From the NCBI GenBank assembly GCA_913060515.1, contig CAJXRZ010000003.1, forward strand, positions 115,798-179,797: a stretch of 64,000 nt of DNA, in the 5' to 3' direction. This document shows, piece after piece, positions 8,641 through 17,456 of this stretch. Numbering within the stretch: the first letter of the stretch is position 1; every line of letters starts with the position of its first letter. This stretch comes from an uncultured Pseudomonadota bacterium (GTDB lineage Bacteria > Myxococcota_A > UBA796 > CAJQPC01). Under the pieces are notes generated by a model. That model was not told the DNA's origin. It ran no database searches and saw nothing but the letters and a program-made list of their open reading frames with translations. Made by a program: the position numbers and the translations under genes.

Positions 8641-9855
8641 ATGAGCGTCTTGTCTCCTCGTCTCCGCACATTCCTCCTGCCTCTCGGCACCTCGGCTTTG
8701 CTGGCCCTGTGTGGCTGTGGTTTGGAGACCTTCAATGAGACCGGCGTGGTCACAGATACGGGACCAGCTGGCGATGCGGACACGGACGCCGACGGCGACA
8801 GCGACTCCGACGCGGACGGAGACGGCGACTCCGATACGGACTCCGACACCGACACCGACATGACCATCAGCGGCGTGACGCCCGATTGGGGCACGACGGC
8901 CGGGGGCACCTCCGTGACCCTGAACGGAACCTTCGCGGCAGCCAGCGGCGAGGTGCTCTTCGGCTCAAAGGCCGGCAGCGTCCAGAGCTGGACCACGAGC
9001 TCCATCTCCGTGAACACCCCCACCCAGTCCGCAGGCGGCCTGTACGACATCACGGTCAAGAGCGGCAGCAACGAGGTCACGGAGACCGAAGCCTTCACCG
9101 CCTACGAGGACGCCGCCGGCAAGGCCTCCGTCGTCGGAAGCATGAACTGGTGGGACTACAACGAGAACGTGTACGAGGCCGGCTTGGACTTCGGCAACAG
9201 CAGCATGTTCATGACCGTGCCAGTGGACTTCCACTGGTGGGAGTTCTACGGCGCCGCCGAGGACAGCTGCGCGGACAACTTCAGCACCGCCAAGGGCGTG
9301 AGTGTCTACACCGACTTTGAGGTCAACCAAATTCAGTTCAAGCAGAGCAGCCGCACGGTCTCGATGAACTGGGAGTCCGGAAACCTGCGCTGGTACGGCG
9401 AGTACGCCTCCGGAGCCCTGGGCCAAGGCAGCGCCTACGACCTCCAGACGGTGAGCTCTGCGGTCTACCCCACCTTCTCGATCAGCGACGTGACCCGCGG
9501 CCCCAAGGCCTTCACGGTGACCAGCCCCGCAGCGGTGACCGGGTCCTTCCAGTACCTCTCCCGCACCGGTCTGAACTTCAGCTGGAGCGCCAGCGGCGCA
9601 GAAGCAATCATGATCAACATCGTGGTGACCCCAACGGGGGATTTCGCCGACTCCGTGCATGACGTGACCTGTTGGGTGAAGAACGACGGCTCCTTCACGG
9701 TCCCCCCTTCCCTGTTCTCCCAGTGGGGCAACGGCAACTACGCCTACCTGATCATCGGCGCAGCAAAGGAAGGCACGGGCACCAACCCCGTGGACAACGG
9801 CGAGGCCCGCGTGGCGGGCACCTACTGGCGCATCTCGGCCGCCCTCACCCAGTGA
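8641..9855 (+). CDS. TIG/IPT-domain lipoprotein with Asp-rich linker
   Basis: This 404-residue protein has a signal ending in lipobox ALCGC at about residue 28. An acidic linker of alternating Asp with Thr, Ser, Ala or Gly follows (about 48-74). An IPT/TIG immunoglobulin-like fold comes next (ISGVTPDWGTTAGGTSVTL, VLFGSKAGSVQSW, IYDITVKSG-like strands). The remaining 270 residues are beta-rich with no recognised family. It is probably surface-displayed on the outer membrane. It lies divergent from the export-protein gene and 6 bp upstream of the WecG/TagA glycosyltransferase gene, so it may be transcribed with the polysaccharide genes. Confidence 0.75.
   Translation: MSVLSPRLRTFLLPLGTSALLALCGCGLETFNETGVVTDTGPAGDADTDADGDSDSDADGDGDSDTDSDTDTDMTISGVTPDWGTTAGGTSVTLNGTFAAASGEVLFGSKAGSVQSWTTSSISVNTPTQSAGGLYDITVKSGSNEVTETEAFTAYEDAAGKASVVGSMNWWDYNENVYEAGLDFGNSSMFMTVPVDFHWWEFYGAAEDSCADNFSTAKGVSVYTDFEVNQIQFKQSSRTVSMNWESGNLRWYGEYASGALGQGSAYDLQTVSSAVYPTFSISDVTRGPKAFTVTSPAAVTGSFQYLSRTGLNFSWSASGAEAIMINIVVTPTGDFADSVHDVTCWVKNDGSFTVPPSLFSQWGNGNYAYLIIGAAKEGTGTNPVDNGEARVAGTYWRISAALTQ
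8758..8865 (+). repeat. Asp-x dipeptide-coding linker repeat
   Basis: A run of GAC-rich codons alternates Asp with Ala, Gly, Ser or Thr inside the TIG-domain lipoprotein gene. It resembles the linker at 40462-40542 and probably extends the folded domains away from the outer membrane. Confidence 0.8.
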
Positions 9856-9861
9856 GCCTGC

Positions 9862-10602
9862 ATGAGCGCTCCTGAGCGCCTGCAGCTCTTGGGCCTGCCC
9901 GTCGACGTCCTGGACCGATCTGGCATGCTGGCCCAAGTACGCCAGATGATCGACAACGGCCGTCCAAAAACAGTGGCCTACCTCAACATTCACGTGGTCA
10001 ACAGCGCCCGACGGGACCCAGAGCTCACGCGCTTTCTACAAGCTGCGGACCTGTGCTACGCCGATGGGCAGGGCATTGTCTTGGGCGCGCGCCTTCAAGG
10101 CAAGCACCTGCCAGAGAGAATGACCGGGGCGGACTGGATCTGGGACCTGGCCGCTCTCGCCGAGAAGGAAGGCTGGACCTTGGCGTGGGTGGGCAGCGAG
10201 CCAGGCGTGTCCAAGGCCGCCGCCAAGGTGCTGCGAGACAAACACCCCAGCCTGAAGCTGCACCCTGAGCATGGCTTTCACAGCCCGGAGCAGACCCCCG
10301 CCCTGCTCGAGCGCATCAACGCCGCCAAAGCAGACATCGTGCTGGTCGGCATGGGCACCCCGCTACAAGAGCGCTGGACGGCCAAGAACCGCGCCGCGCT
10401 GGACGCGCCGGTGGTGTGGTGCTTGGGAGCAACCGCAGACTTTGTGAGCGGGAAAACAGACCGCGGCCCTGGCTTTCTGAATCAGAACGCCGAGTGGCTG
10501 GCCCGCTTGATCACCGAGCCGGGCCGCCTCTGGAAGCGCTACCTGCTCGGAAACCCGCTCTTCATTGCCAGAGTGCTCAAAGAGCGGGTATTAGAGCGCT
10601 AA
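9862..10602 (+). CDS. WecG/TagA/CpsF family glycosyltransferase
   Basis: This 246-residue GT26-family enzyme matches the usual full length. Motifs are YLNIHVVNSARRDPEL, ADLCYADGQGIVLGARL, the central PERMTGADWI, VGMGTPLQERW and CLGATADFVSGKTDRGP. Family members transfer a sugar (ManNAc or ManNAcA in known cases) onto a polyprenyl-linked acceptor at the cytoplasmic face of the membrane. Here it presumably adds the second sugar of the exopolysaccharide repeat after the initiating transferase encoded at 6366-7811. Spacing to both neighbours is very short (6 and 15 bp), suggesting an operon. The substrate is not determined. Confidence 0.9.
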   Translation: MSAPERLQLLGLPVDVLDRSGMLAQVRQMIDNGRPKTVAYLNIHVVNSARRDPELTRFLQAADLCYADGQGIVLGARLQGKHLPERMTGADWIWDLAALAEKEGWTLAWVGSEPGVSKAAAKVLRDKHPSLKLHPEHGFHSPEQTPALLERINAAKADIVLVGMGTPLQERWTAKNRAALDAPVVWCLGATADFVSGKTDRGPGFLNQNAEWLARLITEPGRLWKRYLLGNPLFIARVLKERVLER

Positions 10603-10617
10603 ATCTCCGGAGTATTC

Positions 10618-12012
10618 ATGCTGTTCGTCCTCGCTGCCCTTGCCTGTAATGATGCCCCGGAAGGCCTGAGCGTCTCCCTCAGCCCAGAGGCCCCCTCCAC
10701 TTTGGAGGACCTGGAGCTGGACATTCAGGTCAGCGACCCGAACGAGCAGCAGGTCACCCTAGAGATCCAGTGGACCCGGGATGGGGACGCTGTCCCAGAG
10801 CTGGACGGCGAGACCCTGGTGCCCGCTGATCAGACCGCCAAGGGCGAGCTCTGGGAGGCCAGCGTCGTGGCCTCGGATGGGGAGCTCACTGCTGGCCCAG
10901 TCAGCGACAGCGTGGAGATCGGGAACACGGAGCCCGTCCTGAGCGGAATCACCATCACCCCACAAGCCCCGACTGTCCTCAGCTCCCTCCAGGTCAGCTT
11001 CGAGCAGCAGGACATCGACGGTGAAGAGTTGAGCGCCGAGGTGCTCTGGTTCGTGGATGAGGTCGAGGTCGCCTCCGGCTTGGCCCTGCCTCCCGGAAAC
11101 GCGGAGAAGGGTCAGACCGTGCGCGCCCAGGTCACTCTGAGCGACAGCGAGGCCAGCGTGAGCGACTCCGCCGAAGTGGTCGTCGTGAACACACCTCCGG
11201 GCCCGCCCACCATCCTGCTCACCCCTGAGACCAGCGTCTCGGTCGGAGAGTCAGACCTGCACTGCCAGGTGATCTCCGAGGGGCTGGACGTGGATCAAGA
11301 CGTCCAAGACTTTGAATTCCGCTGGACCGTCAACGGCTCCGAGTGGACCGGCGCGGTCGGAACCACGGTCTTTGCCCAGGACACGCTGCCCGTCGCCGAG
11401 CTGGTCGGCGGACAGCTCTGGACCTGCAGCGTGCGCGGCGATGATGGCGAGGACGTGAGCCCCTGGGTTGACTCGGCACAGGTCGAGGTCCTGAACTGCA
11501 TCGAGCTGAGCGAGAGCATCGTGGCCACCGACAGCGGCTGCAACAGCGAGCCCTCCGACTATGCTTGGCAAGACGACCGCGTACGCGCCTACAACTACGA
11601 CCCCACGGACATCTCCGGTTGGATGAAGTTCGATCTGAGCGCCCTCCCCTCAGACGCCGAGGTCCTGAGCGCCAGCGTCTCTCTCTACGAGGAGTGGGGC
11701 GGCACCTCCGGCTCCCCGGAGTTGGTCTTTGTGGAGAGCAGCGACGATGCCTGGACCCGGGAGACCATGACGGGCGCCTATCCAGCCCGCGGTGCACAGA
11801 TCAGCGGAACCACCACGGTCTTCTTCATCGACGACTGGAACACCTTCGAGCTGGACACCAGCCTGTGGGACTGGGCCAGTGATGTGGCGAGTGGCACGGC
11901 CACTCTGGGAATCGACAACGTGAACAACTCGTACAGCTACGTCTATTTCCATGGCTCGGACATTGAGAGTCAGGCCCCGACCTTGGATTTGACCTACCTC
12001 AGCTGCAGGTAG
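10618..12012 (+). CDS. DNRLRE-domain lipoprotein, copy 1 of a tandem pair
   Basis: This 464-residue protein has a minimal lipoprotein signal, MLFVLAALACND. Three Ig-like/PKD-like beta domains follow (about 20-100, 105-185, 190-285), with repeated phrases IQWTRDGDAVPEL and GITITPQAP. The C-terminal third resembles a DNRLRE carbohydrate-associated beta-sandwich (WMKFDLSALPSDAEVLSA, DDAWTRETMTGAYPARG, WASDVASGTATLGID). A good RBS (CGGAG) lies 6 nt before ATG. It overlaps the next gene by 1 bp (TAGTG) and is clearly its paralogue. It is probably an outer-membrane surface adhesin or glycan-binding lipoprotein; that role is inferred only. Confidence 0.75.
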   Translation: MLFVLAALACNDAPEGLSVSLSPEAPSTLEDLELDIQVSDPNEQQVTLEIQWTRDGDAVPELDGETLVPADQTAKGELWEASVVASDGELTAGPVSDSVEIGNTEPVLSGITITPQAPTVLSSLQVSFEQQDIDGEELSAEVLWFVDEVEVASGLALPPGNAEKGQTVRAQVTLSDSEASVSDSAEVVVVNTPPGPPTILLTPETSVSVGESDLHCQVISEGLDVDQDVQDFEFRWTVNGSEWTGAVGTTVFAQDTLPVAELVGGQLWTCSVRGDDGEDVSPWVDSAQVEVLNCIELSESIVATDSGCNSEPSDYAWQDDRVRAYNYDPTDISGWMKFDLSALPSDAEVLSASVSLYEEWGGTSGSPELVFVESSDDAWTRETMTGAYPARGAQISGTTTVFFIDDWNTFELDTSLWDWASDVASGTATLGIDNVNNSYSYVYFHGSDIESQAPTLDLTYLSCR

Positions 12013-13403
12013 TGCTGCTCCTCGCCCTTCTTGCCTGTAAGGCCGCCCCCGAAGGCCTGGTCCTCACCTTGAGTCCCCAAGCCCCGACGACCGTGCACGA
12101 CCTGGAACTGGACGTGCAGGTCCGTGACCCGGACGGGCAGCAGGTCTCGCTGGACATCCAGTGGACCCGGGACGGAGAGGCGCTGCCGGAGCTGGATGGT
12201 GCGCTCCGGGTACCGGCCGTCCAAACCGCGAAGGGTGAGCTGTGGGAAGTGAGCGTGGTGGCCTCGGATGGGGAGCTCAGTGTTGGGCCCCTCCGGGCGG
12301 AAGTGGAGATTGGGAACACGGCTCCGGTGCTCTCTGGAATCACGATCACCCCCGAACACCCCACAGCTCTGAGCGCACTCGAGGTCCGCTTTGAGGGCCA
12401 AGACATCGACGGGGAGGAGCTGAGCGCTGAGGTGCGCTGGTTCGCGGACAACATGGAGGTCGGCTCCGGTCCGCTCCTGCTCCCCGGGGTCGCCCAGAAG
12501 GGCCAGACGGTGCGTGTCCAAGCCATGGTGAGCGACACCCATCTAAGCGCGATCGATGCGACCGAAGTGCTCATCCTCAACAGCGCGCCTTGGTCGCCTA
12601 CTGTCCGGCTCACCCCTGAGAGGAGCGCGCTGCCCAACGAGTCAGACCTTCACTGCGAGCTGCTCGCCGAGGGCCTGGACGCAGACAACGACCTCCAAAG
12701 CTTTGAGTTCAGCTGGACCCTCAACGGCGCCGAGTGGAGCGGCGAGCTGAGCACCACCGTCTACCCCCACGACACCCTGCCACTCTCTGCGCTTGAGGGC
12801 GGCCAAGTCTGGACCTGTGCCGCCCGGGGAGACGACGGAGAAGAACTGAGCGCCTGGGCCACCTCAGATCCGGTGGACATTCTCACGTGCCACGTCGTCA
12901 CCGAGGCCTTCCTCGCCATCGACAGCGCCTGCAACAGTGAGTCGAACAGCTACACCGGCAAAGACAACCGAATTCGGGCCTTCAACAAGGGCGACTACGA
13001 TGTGACCGGTTGGATGAACTTCGACCTCTTCGGCCTGCCCCTGGATGCCACGATTCTGAGCGCCAAGGTCTCCCTCTTTGAGGAGTGGGGCCAGGCCTAT
13101 GGCGGCCCGGACTTGGTCTTTGTGGAGAGCGACCATGATGCATGGACCCGGTCCACCATCACCCGAGGCAACCCCGCCAGAGGCGCTCAAATCAGCGAGA
13201 CCAGAAGCTACTTCATCATCGGCGGCTGGAACCGCTTCGATCTGGACATGAGCCTGTGGGAGTGGCGCCGCGACTTGGCCAGTGGAACGGCCACTCTGGG
13301 CATCGACAACCTGAACACGGACTGGAGCTACGTGTACTTCCACGGGCCAGACAAGGCCGGACTCGAACCTGAACTGCAGCTGCGCTACCGCACCTGCCTG
13401 TAG
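12012..13403 (+). CDS. DNRLRE-domain lipoprotein, copy 2 of a tandem pair
   Basis: This 463-residue paralogue of the preceding gene is similar along its whole length (IQWTRDGEALPELDG, VEIGNTAPVLSGITITP, WMNFDLFGLPLDATILSA, DHDAWTRSTITRGNPARG). The start is GTG, sharing its G with the TAG stop of copy 1. This gives translational coupling and a very short lipoprotein signal, MLLLALLACKAA. Domain order matches copy 1: Ig-like domains, then a DNRLRE-like sandwich. Divergence is spread evenly, which suggests an old duplication rather than a recent one. It is convergent with the Reg_prop gene across 14 bp. Confidence 0.75.
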   Translation: MLLLALLACKAAPEGLVLTLSPQAPTTVHDLELDVQVRDPDGQQVSLDIQWTRDGEALPELDGALRVPAVQTAKGELWEVSVVASDGELSVGPLRAEVEIGNTAPVLSGITITPEHPTALSALEVRFEGQDIDGEELSAEVRWFADNMEVGSGPLLLPGVAQKGQTVRVQAMVSDTHLSAIDATEVLILNSAPWSPTVRLTPERSALPNESDLHCELLAEGLDADNDLQSFEFSWTLNGAEWSGELSTTVYPHDTLPLSALEGGQVWTCAARGDDGEELSAWATSDPVDILTCHVVTEAFLAIDSACNSESNSYTGKDNRIRAFNKGDYDVTGWMNFDLFGLPLDATILSAKVSLFEEWGQAYGGPDLVFVESDHDAWTRSTITRGNPARGAQISETRSYFIIGGWNRFDLDMSLWEWRRDLASGTATLGIDNLNTDWSYVYFHGPDKAGLEPELQLRYRTCL

Positions 13404-13417
13404 TCAGAAGGCCAAGC

Positions 13418-15361
13418 TCAGAGCGGGTAGAGCGCCACCCCACCATCGCCCAGGATCCAGATTCGGGCTTGCTCATCCAGGTGCATGCCGCGTATCTCCC
13501 CCAAGGTGCTCAGCTCCGGCACGCCGTAGAGCAGCTCGCCCTCGGGCAGTGCGACCAAGCCCTGGCTGGTCAATGCCCAGGCGTCCCCCTGAGCACACAC
13601 CAGCTCCAGGACCCTTGCATCGGCCAAGGCCGGGTAGACGGACACATCTCCTGTGCCGACGTTCACAAGCTCTAAGCCCTGTTTTCCCCAGACGAAGGTC
13701 CCAGCGCTGCAAGCACGAAGTCCCTGCCCTTGCGAGGCCTTCAGGTAGTCACGGCGGTTTCCGGCGGCGTCCACCGCGCTGAGGTAGCCATCCAAGAGCA
13801 CCCAGAGCAGGCCGCTGGGGGCCACGCTCAAACCCAAGACCGGGTCGGTGATGGGGGTAGGCACAAAGCGCTCCAGTCCCCCATCGTGTCGGTACAGGCC
13901 GGTCTCACCGGCGACCCAGGCGCTCCCGCCGCTGATGGCCAGATGCTGGGCCGAGGCAGAGAGTGGCAGGCGCTCCAGGCCGCTTGGCCGCACGCGGTAG
14001 GCATCGTCCCCGGTGAGCACCCACAGGCTTCGGCCGGCCTGCTGCTCGGCGACCCCAAAGACCGGCCCTGGGATGGCCAAGGCGTCCTTGTAGCGGCGCG
14101 GGACCTCTCCGATGTGGGACAGGCCCAGGTCTCCGGCGATCCAAGCGCCCTTCTTGGACGCGCTGACCTCGTTTGCGCCAATCCCTGCTGGGGCTCCCGC
14201 CAGCTTCCACGCTGCGATGGTGCCGGTCTCCGGTCTCAGCAGCGCCAAACCTTGCTCCGTGCCCACCCAAAGACGGCCCGGGGGCCCCGCCGCGACCTCG
14301 GTGACCACATCGCCGGGCAGGCCCTGCGCACGGGTCCAATGGCGCTGGACCTTCTCTCCGTCAAAGGAGACCAGGCCATCCAAATCGGCCGCTGCATAGA
14401 GCACGCCGCGGATGCGCTCCAGGGCGTAGACGGCGCCAGAGTCCGGTGTCCAAAACTCAGAGAGAAGGCCGGACTTGAGCTGAAGAATGCCGACCGTGTC
14501 GGTGGCCAGGAGCACCCGCGTTGGGTCGTGGTGGTCCGTGTCCCAGATGTTCAAATCCGGGTTCACGCCTTCGATGGGCTCGGCGTCCGGCAAGCCGTGA
14601 ACGCCCTGGTAGCCGGCCCAAAGTCGGGCATCGCGCCCGGGGGTGATGGAGAAGACGCTGTGGGGAGCAAGCAAGGGGGTGAGCTGGTCTTGGAGGCGGT
14701 CCAGGCCATGGTAGGTGCCGATGTAGAGGTCGGAGGAGCTGCCGCCCAGGGCTTGCACCCAGGGATCGGAGAGGCTCAGGTCCCAGACCTGGGTCACCAC
14801 CCCTCCCACAAGCAAGGCCAAGCCATCGCCGGTGGCCACCCAGAGGCGCTCCCCATCGACGAGCACCGCGTTGACCTGTGAGCTGGGCAAGCCCTCAAAG
14901 CTGCCAAAGGTCTGCACCGGGAAGGCGGTCTTGTCCGCGAGAACCAGCCCCCCTTCCAGCAACGCGGCCCAGGCCCCTTGATCCCCCACGGCCACGATGT
15001 CCGCGACCTCGGCACCTGGAAGCAGCTCGGGCCACCCCATCTTGGCGACGCCCTGTGCATCCAAGCCCCAAGTGGCCCACACGGGCGCGCTGGCCTGCCC
15101 ACCTTGAATCACGCGCAGCAGGCTCTGGCGTGGCAGTGGCTTGGACTGCCACCCCGGCTCAACCCCGCTTCCAATGGCGGTCCACCCTTGAGGCGTCTTT
15201 AGCTCAACCGTCGCCGGTCCCAGAGACTCCGGCCAACCCGCGTCCCAGAAGACCCGCACCGCGCGCTTGCCGGAGAGCTCCGAGAGGCTCTGGGGTGGCG
15301 CTGCGAGAGCGCGCACATGACCGGGCTCAGCCAGGGCCAGTCCGGCCCAAACTAGGAGCAA
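13418..15361 (-). CDS. Secreted Reg_prop beta-propeller protein
   Basis: This protein has about 647 residues. The chosen start is TTG at 15361, giving the signal LLLVWAGLALAEPGH and preceded by GGAGG 4 nt away. The open frame continues upstream only antisense to, or inside, the ferredoxin gene. Repeats of two-component-regulator propeller type recur: ERLWVATGDGLALL, GRLWVGTEQGLALL, GLPGDVVTEVAAGPP, GGSAWVAGETGLYRHDG. They predict one or two seven-bladed propellers in the periplasm. Such repeats usually form the sensor part of hybrid kinases, but here no kinase is attached. It is the last gene of the eight-gene minus-strand run and overlaps the DUF362 gene by 10 bp. Confidence 0.75.
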   Translation of the reverse strand: MLLVWAGLALAEPGHVRALAAPPQSLSELSGKRAVRVFWDAGWPESLGPATVELKTPQGWTAIGSGVEPGWQSKPLPRQSLLRVIQGGQASAPVWATWGLDAQGVAKMGWPELLPGAEVADIVAVGDQGAWAALLEGGLVLADKTAFPVQTFGSFEGLPSSQVNAVLVDGERLWVATGDGLALLVGGVVTQVWDLSLSDPWVQALGGSSSDLYIGTYHGLDRLQDQLTPLLAPHSVFSITPGRDARLWAGYQGVHGLPDAEPIEGVNPDLNIWDTDHHDPTRVLLATDTVGILQLKSGLLSEFWTPDSGAVYALERIRGVLYAAADLDGLVSFDGEKVQRHWTRAQGLPGDVVTEVAAGPPGRLWVGTEQGLALLRPETGTIAAWKLAGAPAGIGANEVSASKKGAWIAGDLGLSHIGEVPRRYKDALAIPGPVFGVAEQQAGRSLWVLTGDDAYRVRPSGLERLPLSASAQHLAISGGSAWVAGETGLYRHDGGLERFVPTPITDPVLGLSVAPSGLLWVLLDGYLSAVDAAGNRRDYLKASQGQGLRACSAGTFVWGKQGLELVNVGTGDVSVYPALADARVLELVCAQGDAWALTSQGLVALPEGELLYGVPELSTLGEIRGMHLDEQARIWILGDGGVALYPL

Positions 15362-16599
15362 AGGGCCTCCACCTGCTCCTTGTAGCGGGCAGCGTGGGCC
15401 TCCATAAAGTGCAGCTGACCTTCCAACTCCAGAGCCTCCTGTGGGCACGCCCACCAGCAGTAGAGACACTGGATGCAGTCTTCCGGTTCCGTCTTCACGC
15501 CGATCTCTTCAGCGCTCAAGTGGGTGGGGCAGACCTCGGCGCAGGCACCGCAGTCATCGCACTTGTCCTTGCGCAGGCGCAGGCCGGTGATGCTGTCGTC
15601 TTGGAGGGAGTAGCGATCCTGGATGATGCCGGCCTTGTAGGCCAGCTGGCTGACGCGGGGGTCATCCACCAGGGGCCGCACGGCGAGCTTCAACCAGTTC
15701 AGGCTGCGCGCCTCGGAGAGCTCCGCCAGACGGGAGCGCTGGGGGGCATGCTTGATCTGGCGCAGCATCGGTACCTGGGCGGCGCTCTGTTCCAAGAGCT
15801 CCTGGGAGACCAGGCCGGCGTGGATGGCGTGCTCCAAGTAGGGCACCCGCTCTATGGGCATGCCCACCAATCGGCAGGCCACCACGTCGTTGGTGAAGGC
15901 CTCGGTGCTCATCATCAGGTGGCCCAAGCGGAAGGGCTCGCCATCTCCGGGGCCGTTGCCTTCCATGCCCACCAGCCCGTCCACCAGGATCAGGTCCGGC
16001 TTGACCACCTCGTTGATGGCCATGATGTTTCGGCCCAAATCGCGGTGCATCTCGCGCTTGTCCTGGCCGGTGCAGATGCCCACCCAGTTCTTCAGAGCGC
16101 AGCTGAGTCCAGCCTCGGCGTGGGTCTTGATCTTCGGCACTGAGATCAGGAACTCGGCGTCCATGATGGCCCGCGCGATCTTTGGCCGTGCTCCTGCTTG
16201 GAGGGGGACCGGAACGCCGCCGTCCTGGTTCAAGTCCAGGATGCTGACTCCATAGCGCGGCACCAGCTTGTCGATGCGCAGTCGGGCGAAGGTGTTGATG
16301 CCCCGGCGGTGCACGCCCACATTGGAGCCATCGGCCACCTGAATGCGGTGGTAGCCGCGGTTCTTGAGGGCCTCGATCAAGGAACAGAGCACCCGCAGGT
16401 CCGTGGAGTTGCCGATCAGGGCCGCCAGATCATTGTTCATGTTCGGCTTGATCAGGATGCCCGTCCCCAGGTCCTCGGGCAGCACCTCGGCGAAGCGCTC
16501 CAGCGCCCACTCCACCTCGGTCTTGACCTGCGCCGGGGTCCAAGCGGACATGACCCGAACTTGGCCCGCTGGACCAAAGTCGAAGCTGTGACGGCTCAT
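15352..16599 (-). CDS. DUF362 protein with C-terminal 2x[4Fe-4S] ferredoxin domain
   Basis: This 415-residue cytoplasmic protein has a DUF362 domain over about residues 10-290 (ILIKPNMNNDLAAL, DGSNVGVHRRGINTF, ISVPKIKTHAEAGLS, LVDGLVGMEGNGPG). A dicluster ferredoxin domain follows, with CDDCGACAEVCP (about 353) and CIQCLYCWWACP (about 382). DUF362 proteins are of uncertain function; a redox role tied to an unknown substrate is likely. The start was fixed by the ATGA overlap with the upstream LETM1-like gene. Membership in an operon of envelope-modifying enzymes is unusual and may point to a reductive or dehydrogenation step in that pathway. Confidence 0.85.
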   Translation of the reverse strand: MSRHSFDFGPAGQVRVMSAWTPAQVKTEVEWALERFAEVLPEDLGTGILIKPNMNNDLAALIGNSTDLRVLCSLIEALKNRGYHRIQVADGSNVGVHRRGINTFARLRIDKLVPRYGVSILDLNQDGGVPVPLQAGARPKIARAIMDAEFLISVPKIKTHAEAGLSCALKNWVGICTGQDKREMHRDLGRNIMAINEVVKPDLILVDGLVGMEGNGPGDGEPFRLGHLMMSTEAFTNDVVACRLVGMPIERVPYLEHAIHAGLVSQELLEQSAAQVPMLRQIKHAPQRSRLAELSEARSLNWLKLAVRPLVDDPRVSQLAYKAGIIQDRYSLQDDSITGLRLRKDKCDDCGACAEVCPTHLSAEEIGVKTEPEDCIQCLYCWWACPQEALELEGQLHFMEAHAARYKEQVEALCS

Positions 16600-17435
16600 T
16601 GGGCAGGCTCCTTCGGGTTCAAGTCGTGCCAAGCCACCCACCCGCTGCCTTCGTAGCAGACCAAGAGATCCAAGGGGACTTCCTGTGCACCACGGCTGAA
16701 TTCGCTGAGGCGGCCTGGGCCCATCACGTTGCCATGGAGCTGGAAGAACCACAACTTTCTGTGGGCCTGTGAGCTCGCCCGCAGGCGGGTCTTGACCAGA
16801 GCAGCCTCGTATTCGGCCCGCTCATCCCCGTCCCAGATGCCGTTCTTGTTCTTGTCCCAGTGAGAGAGCAAGGCAGCGTCCAGCTCAATCATGTCGCGGG
16901 CGTCCGCTTCGGCCTCGAGCTGCTCAATGATTCGGTCTAGGGAGTCGGCCTGCTTGTCCTGGCCAAGGCTGCGCAAGTGCTCGACCTCCTTCTCCAAGAC
17001 CGAGAGCGCATGGGCCTCCCGCCAACGCGAGGGCAACAGTCCCATGTGCTTGAGCAGGAGCGGCGTAAACCAGCTCGTTCCTGGGATGGGCAGGCTCCAA
17101 TTCACCGCCGCCAGCACGCCGGCCGGCACGATGCGGAAGACGTCCAGGAGCTGGGAGCGCACCTGGTCCTGCTCCTCAGGGCTCAGGCTCTCGCCACTTG
17201 CGATACGGCGCTTGAGCAATCCAGCGAGCTGCTTGGACTCCTCGACCTCTCCCTTCAGGTGACCGAGCTGCTCCCCGGCGGTCTTGCGGATGGAATCCCA
17301 TCCACGCCGAAATAGACCGGGTGGTTCCTCGATCTCTGCGAGTTCCATGGCTGTCTCGCGCAGGAGCTGGGCGTCTTTGGACAAACCCTGAGCCTCGAGC
17401 TCCGATGCCATCTGACTGAGGTCTTCGCTGGACAT
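16596..17435 (-). CDS. LETM1-like domain protein with a canonical EF-hand loop
   Basis: This 279-residue protein has a helical N-terminus and then LSPEEQDQVRSQLLDVFRI followed by a hydrophobic segment (VPAGVLAAVNWSLPIPGTSW). The continuation LLLKHMGLLPSRW resembles the core of LETM1-like proteins, in which a membrane helix precedes a Leu-Pro-Ser motif. A perfect EF-hand loop, DKNKNGIWDGDE (ligands at 1, 3, 5, 9 and 12), sits near residue 198. No signal peptide is seen. RBS AGGAGG lies 5 nt before ATG. It overlaps the DUF362 gene (ATGA). The LETM1 relation is from motif memory and moderate only; the EF-hand is directly visible. Confidence 0.55.
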   Translation of the reverse strand: MSSEDLSQMASELEAQGLSKDAQLLRETAMELAEIEEPPGLFRRGWDSIRKTAGEQLGHLKGEVEESKQLAGLLKRRIASGESLSPEEQDQVRSQLLDVFRIVPAGVLAAVNWSLPIPGTSWFTPLLLKHMGLLPSRWREAHALSVLEKEVEHLRSLGQDKQADSLDRIIEQLEAEADARDMIELDAALLSHWDKNKNGIWDGDERAEYEAALVKTRLRASSQAHRKLWFFQLHGNVMGPGRLSEFSRGAQEVPLDLLVCYEGSGWVAWHDLNPKEPAQ

Positions 17436-17456
17436 GGGCCCTCCTCGGGGCGGCGC

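Noticed and set aside
8758..8865. Possible CRISPR or minisatellite array
   Set aside because: The repeat is in frame within a lipoprotein gene and encodes a linker; there are no unique spacers.
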